A DNA stretch of 6,044 bases from Mycobacterium sp. (GTDB taxonomy: Bacteria > Actinomycetota > Actinomycetes > Mycobacteriales > Mycobacteriaceae). Made by a program: the position numbers and the translations under genes. Of this stretch, positions 5,030-6,044 are shown piece after piece; position 1 is the first letter of the stretch; each line of letters starts with the position of its first letter. The notes below the pieces were generated by a model, which worked only from the letters and a program-made list of their open reading frames with translations, had not been told where the DNA came from and made no database searches. Location of the stretch: assembly GCA_019246375.1 (NCBI GenBank), contig JAFAQO010000631.1, forward strand, positions 1-6,044. Direction: 5' to 3'.

Positions 5030-6044
5030 CTACTTTGCGGCTTCCAGCAGCTCGTCGAGCGATTCTTGCAGCAGCGTCGGCAGCACGTCGACGTCGCTCA
5101 TCGCCTTGCGGTCGGCATTGATCGCGAAGTACAGCATGCCGTTGTAGGAAGTCACGCCGATGGCCAGAGCCTGATTGTGCAGCAGCGGAGCCACCGTATA
5201 CGCCTCCAGCAGCTTGGCGCCGGCGATGTACATCTGCGACTGCGCGCCCGGCGCGTTGGTGATCAACAGGTTGAACTGGCGGGCGGAAAAGTTGGTTGCG
5301 ACCCGCACTCCCATTGCGTGCAGGGTGGGGGGTGCGAAACCCGACAAGGTGACGATCGTATGGGCGTCGACCCGGCTGGCGGCGGCCGGGTGCGATTCGG
5401 TGGCATGAGCGATCTGGGACAGCCGCACCACCGGGTTGCCCTCCCCTACCGGCAGGTCGACCAGGAAAGGCTCGACCTGGCCGATCGCCTGACCCGGACC
5501 GAACGAGTCAAAGTCGCTTTCGGAGTAGACCGATAGCGGCGCCATCGCGCGGACTGTCGCCGTCGGCGCCACCCCCTCGCCGCGAGACAGCAGCCAATTC
5601 CGCAGCGCCCCGGTGACCACCGCCAGCACCACGTCATTGACGTCGCATTCATAGCGAGCCCTGACGAGCCGGTAGTCCTCGAGGCGTCCGCGGGCCACCG
5701 TGAACAGGCGATTACGGGAGATTGTGGCGTTGAGCGGGCTGCTCGGCGCTGTGCCCCGCGTCATCGCGCGCGCCGTCGACACAGCCCGTCGCCCGGCTTC
5801 GGTGAAAAGCCCCGACGTCTTCAGCCCGGTGACCGCAGAACTGACCGCCTGCAATTGCGACCGGGGAGCGGAAACCCAGTCTCCTACCGCGCCGAAAAGC
5901 AGCTGCGTGCGGCTGGGCTCACGGCCCGGTGCCCAGATGTCCTCGGCGAACGGCGGCGGGCGGCGGGTCCGGTCGGCGATGACGTGAGTCATGGCCAACG
6001 CGGTGACCCCATTGACCAGCGCCTGATGCGATTTGGTGTAGATG
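5030..6044 (-). CDS. tgs3: Wax ester synthase/diacylglycerol acyltransferase (WS/DGAT), 5' end outside the window
   Basis: The visible 337 residues are the C-terminal part of a WS/DGAT family protein; full members are about 450-480 residues, so roughly 120-140 N-terminal residues lie beyond the window. The family makes triacylglycerol from diacylglycerol and acyl-CoA, or wax esters from fatty alcohols. The frame runs through to the window edge: the residues before the Leu codon at 5998 read IYTKSHQALVNGVTA. HQALVNG (6028-6008) sits exactly where the catalytic HHxxxDG motif belongs, so two signature residues are changed. Further family marks are PLNATISRNR, VNDVVLA (near 5641-5621) and TNAPGAQ, the counterpart of the NVPG block. 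The best match I recall is Tgs3 of M. tuberculosis, there split into Rv3234c and Rv3233c; here the frame is continuous. The stop lies 28 nt before ppk2. Whether it still has acyltransferase activity is open because of the altered motif. Confidence 0.92.
   Translation of the reverse strand, partial: IYTKSHQALVNGVTALAMTHVIADRTRRPPPFAEDIWAPGREPSRTQLLFGAVGDWVSAPRSQLQAVSSAVTGLKTSGLFTEAGRRAVSTARAMTRGTAPSSPLNATISRNRLFTVARGRLEDYRLVRARYECDVNDVVLAVVTGALRNWLLSRGEGVAPTATVRAMAPLSVYSESDFDSFGPGQAIGQVEPFLVDLPVGEGNPVVRLSQIAHATESHPAAASRVDAHTIVTLSGFAPPTLHAMGVRVATNFSARQFNLLITNAPGAQSQMYIAGAKLLEAYTVAPLLHNQALAIGVTSYNGMLYFAINADRKAMSDVDVLPTLLQESLDELLEAAK

Noticed and set aside
1..6044. Mobile elements, CRISPR arrays, tRNA or rRNA genes, and a wholly new defence or biosynthetic system
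   Set aside because: No transposase or recombinase motifs, spaced repeats or RNA gene signatures were seen. All six genes belong to recognisable families, and the novelty lies in regulation and residue-level oddities.

Overview
The window is high-GC DNA with six genes, all on the minus strand. It comes from a mycobacterium. Five of the six proteins match, from memory and almost along their whole length, a conserved M. tuberculosis block: Rv3229c (desA3), Rv3230c (its reductase), Rv3231c, Rv3232c (ppk2) and Rv3233c/Rv3234c (tgs3). Two differences suggest a non-tuberculous, probably slow-growing species. The acyltransferase is one unbroken reading frame, not split in two as I recall it in H37Rv. 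A PfkB-family sugar kinase also lies just downstream of desA3, where M. tuberculosis (again from memory) goes straight to Rv3228.

Layout in the direction of transcription, right to left. (1) 6044-5030: the 3' two-thirds or more of a wax ester synthase/diacylglycerol acyltransferase (tgs3-like), cut by the window edge. (2) 5001-4126: polyphosphate kinase 2. (3) 4107-3592: a small, acidic, lysine-free conserved actinobacterial protein. Genes 1-3 are spaced 28 and 18 nt apart and look like one transcription unit. (4) A 102-nt gap with a regulatory element, then 3489-2353: a ferredoxin-reductase-type NAD(P)H oxidoreductase with a C-terminal 2Fe-2S domain. (5) An 81-nt gap with a second copy of the same regulatory element, then 2271-985: the DesA3-type stearoyl-CoA desaturase. 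(6) A 62-nt gap, then 922-38: a ribokinase-like kinase. The last 37 bases hold nothing I can assign.

Functionally, the reductase passes electrons from NAD(P)H through FAD and the 2Fe-2S cluster to the di-iron desaturase, which makes oleoyl-CoA from stearoyl-CoA. The upstream unit adds an acyl-CoA-using triacylglycerol/wax synthase family member and a polyphosphate-dependent nucleotide kinase. Together the region looks like a fatty-acyl-CoA desaturation and lipid-storage neighbourhood with an energy-phosphate gene.

The best signal outside the genes is a duplicated 31-bp control element, one copy before the reductase and one before the desaturase. The copies match at 25 of 31 positions and each holds two TACG-N4-CGTA palindromes 15 bp apart. 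This suggests that one unidentified, probably TetR-type, repressor controls both halves of the desaturase separately. Other notable points are a C-terminal LAA degradation signal on DesA3, a degenerate HHxxxDG active-site motif (HQxxxNG) in the acyltransferase, and the absence of lysine from the small acidic protein.
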